Shown: in pieces, positions 34,501 through 34,922 of the stretch
How positions within the stretch are numbered: position 1 is the first letter of the stretch
Layout: each line of letters begins with the position of its first letter
Assembly (NCBI GenBank): GCA_903946925.1
Contig: CAJAXK010000211.1
Location: 1 to 34,922, forward strand
Direction of reading: 5' to 3'
Length of the DNA: 34,922 nt
Origin: an uncultured Bacteroidales bacterium
GTDB taxonomy: Bacteria; Bacteroidota; Bacteroidia; Bacteroidales; UBA4417
Notes under the pieces: generated by a model
Told to the model about the DNA's origin: nothing
Seen by the model: only the letters and a program-made list of their open reading frames with translations
Database searches by the model: none
Translations under genes and position numbers: made by a program

Positions 34501-34922
34501 CATTGATGTAAGCAAGGTCAATTGCTCACCGATATTGCTTGGTCAGGAAGCTCCCGAAAAGGACGACGGTTCTTTACAAAACCGCGTCGTTCTTCTTCCG
34601 GTACCCAAAAAAGATAACTGGACGGATGAAGAAGTAAACCTCTTTAAGGACTTGAAAGATCGGGAAGCAGAAGGCTTGAGTAATATCGCAGTAGAGATAA
34701 TAAAACGCCGACCGCTGATCATTCAGCACTTCGCCAAATATACCCGCGAATACCAAAAACAAGTTAAACAGGACATTATTAAAGACGGTGGATTATACCA
34801 AACCGGGAGTGTTCACAGAACTGTGTCTGCCTTATATTTTCTTAGAGACGATTTACGCCTGCCTTTTAGGATATTTCTCGCAGATTGGCAAGGGTGGCGA
34901 GGAACGAAGCCATTTATATACC
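31586..34922 (+). CDS. Primase-ATPase fusion: CHC2 zinc finger, TOPRIM and C-terminal P-loop ATPase (runs off the right edge)
   Basis: The frame is open from the ATG at 31586 to the end of the window (1112 complete codons, no stop). It begins with a DnaG-type zinc finger (C35, H38, C56, C59: CPFHNERTPSF, YKCFGCGESGDAI). A DnaG catalytic core follows, with TOPRIM residues E258 in VEGQTD and D302/D304 in YDDDPAG, and the LPKNEDPDSFVKNAG stretch typical of primases. The middle part (about 420-860) has a winged-helix-like IKTTDIARKFNLTQTAFSKV but is otherwise unrecognised. A P-loop ATPase comes last: Walker A GPTESGKS (888-895), Walker B-like IPVILEEY (E937/E938), and NCSPILLGQE as a sensor-like strand. 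This would make RNA primers and act at a fork for the element's replication. The ATPase subtype is not certain. Confidence 0.88.
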   Translation, partial: MITNESEIKDAIQIYDIISDFVTLKKKGSNYSGCCPFHNERTPSFVVFTSSNSYKCFGCGESGDAIRFLEKHEQQTYSESLTYIANRYSIAIVESNASPKHQEEKTKKEAILAANKFAAQHFTENLLKNESAIQYLSQRQLLDAISPYSLGYSETGNALMRAAASAGYSLDILFEAGLINKNEQGIYYDAFSRRIMFPFLDRSGRIIGFTGRILTGEKDKPKYINTKETEVFSKSKFLYGLYQARKAISDEKECFLVEGQTDTISLFLAGIKNSVAGSGTALSETQVRMINTLTTCLTFVYDDDPAGIRASIANIKLPLQAGLDVYIVVLPKNEDPDSFVKNAGAEAVKAYLELHRKNLVSFRINLIKEEVTKDILQKARLVKELTAQISLIPDEQTRGILIREICSQLEVNIDDLTTQVKKALPKPIVDTEKGFYGFEASKDGIKAKNEVIILPDPSEVVNRHASGIDNVIGLPHGAFAKEEIFNLSNLTKNVIIEGLEKVVDSSDSETLLSMVGRQLTEFGLHVVVRAEPDIDNKTGEVTYRSTDFLDFYVDSLAHYLNHHPDTKRSKKYVELVAEFLSKLDNTIIHIKTTDIARKFNLTQTAFSKVLKPFVEKRKNLASQQQEKVVIDELHYVFDINHIPEYVDLDFFQRNGFFPAQNKTGNKIFYVFRTLDNTLVKVANFYMEPLFQVFDHDPNKNKRIVKLYHADLNREEYVEFKSWDMIELTPFKKFLWGYGPYIFSNGKQFHHEKIINSMSMFFPKCNELSVYGWQPEGFFAFCNGIIADGHFTPVDDLGLVTFKKETYYLPAFSKIYKNEREDNDRYQYDRALVFRPDQNTLWIDWATLMMKVYSYNNNGMWAILFTMLAAHRSVIFQIDRLFTALFFIGPTESGKSKIAESIRAPYMHGAPLFNLNSGTDAAFFTTLERLRDIPVILEEYNDNQISPIKFQGLKAAVYDNEGKQKRKDATSKDIDVSKVNCSPILLGQEAPEKDDGSLQNRVVLLPVPKKDNWTDEEVNLFKDLKDREAEGLSNIAVEIIKRRPLIIQHFAKYTREYQKQVKQDIIKDGGLYQTGSVHRTVSALYFLRDDLRLPFRIFLADWQGWRGTKPFIY

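Overview
The window is a stretch of a Bacteroidota chromosome, most likely from an anaerobic member of the Bacteroidales. The evidence is a C-terminal type IX secretion sorting domain, a TonB-dependent receptor with a carboxypeptidase-regulatory-like N-domain, a propeller-type LytS-like kinase, indolepyruvate:ferredoxin oxidoreductase, and TAnnTTTG (-7) promoter boxes in place of E. coli-type -10 boxes. Assignments rest on motif recognition in the translated sequence; no database search was possible.

The left and middle parts (1 to about 29.1 kb) are ordinary host chromosome. In order: the 3' end of a GH20-like hexosaminidase; an M23 peptidase-merR pair; alaS; a second M23 peptidase; iorA-iorB; an AcpH-like phosphodiesterase; icd and citrate synthase; a TonB-dependent receptor; rsgA-dtd; a degenerate PrsW-like membrane protein; dprA; a MurG-like glycosyltransferase; a 1188-residue T9SS-secreted multidomain protein; and a 992-residue sensor kinase. 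A broken LytTR response-regulator remnant lies just upstream of the kinase. The intergenic spaces hold many repeats: two short elements with matching terminal inverted repeats (2286-2478 and 20116-20272) and a lone copy of the same end at 7269, a 29-bp dispersed repeat, a cluster of small hairpins, and AT-rich degenerate tandem repeats.

From about 29.14 kb to the right edge the content changes to a mobile element. A 25-nt tRNA 3' end (T-arm, acceptor strand and discriminator, minus strand) stands alone, as expected where an element has integrated into a tRNA gene. Beyond it are a phage-type repressor, a divergent promoter/operator region with a perfect GTACAT-TT-ATGTAC palindrome, a small HTH protein, two tiny overlapping genes, a potentially structured RNA, a protein ending in the SSB-type tail DDDLPF, and a very large open frame (31586 to the edge, at least 1112 codons). 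That frame joins a DnaG-type CHC2 zinc finger and TOPRIM primase to a C-terminal P-loop ATPase.

The last four kilobases look like a self-contained replication module: origin-like or regulatory RNA, ssDNA-binding protein, and primase-ATPase fusion. This is the part of the window most likely to be undescribed. The element's right end, its integrase and the reconstituted tRNA would lie beyond the window.
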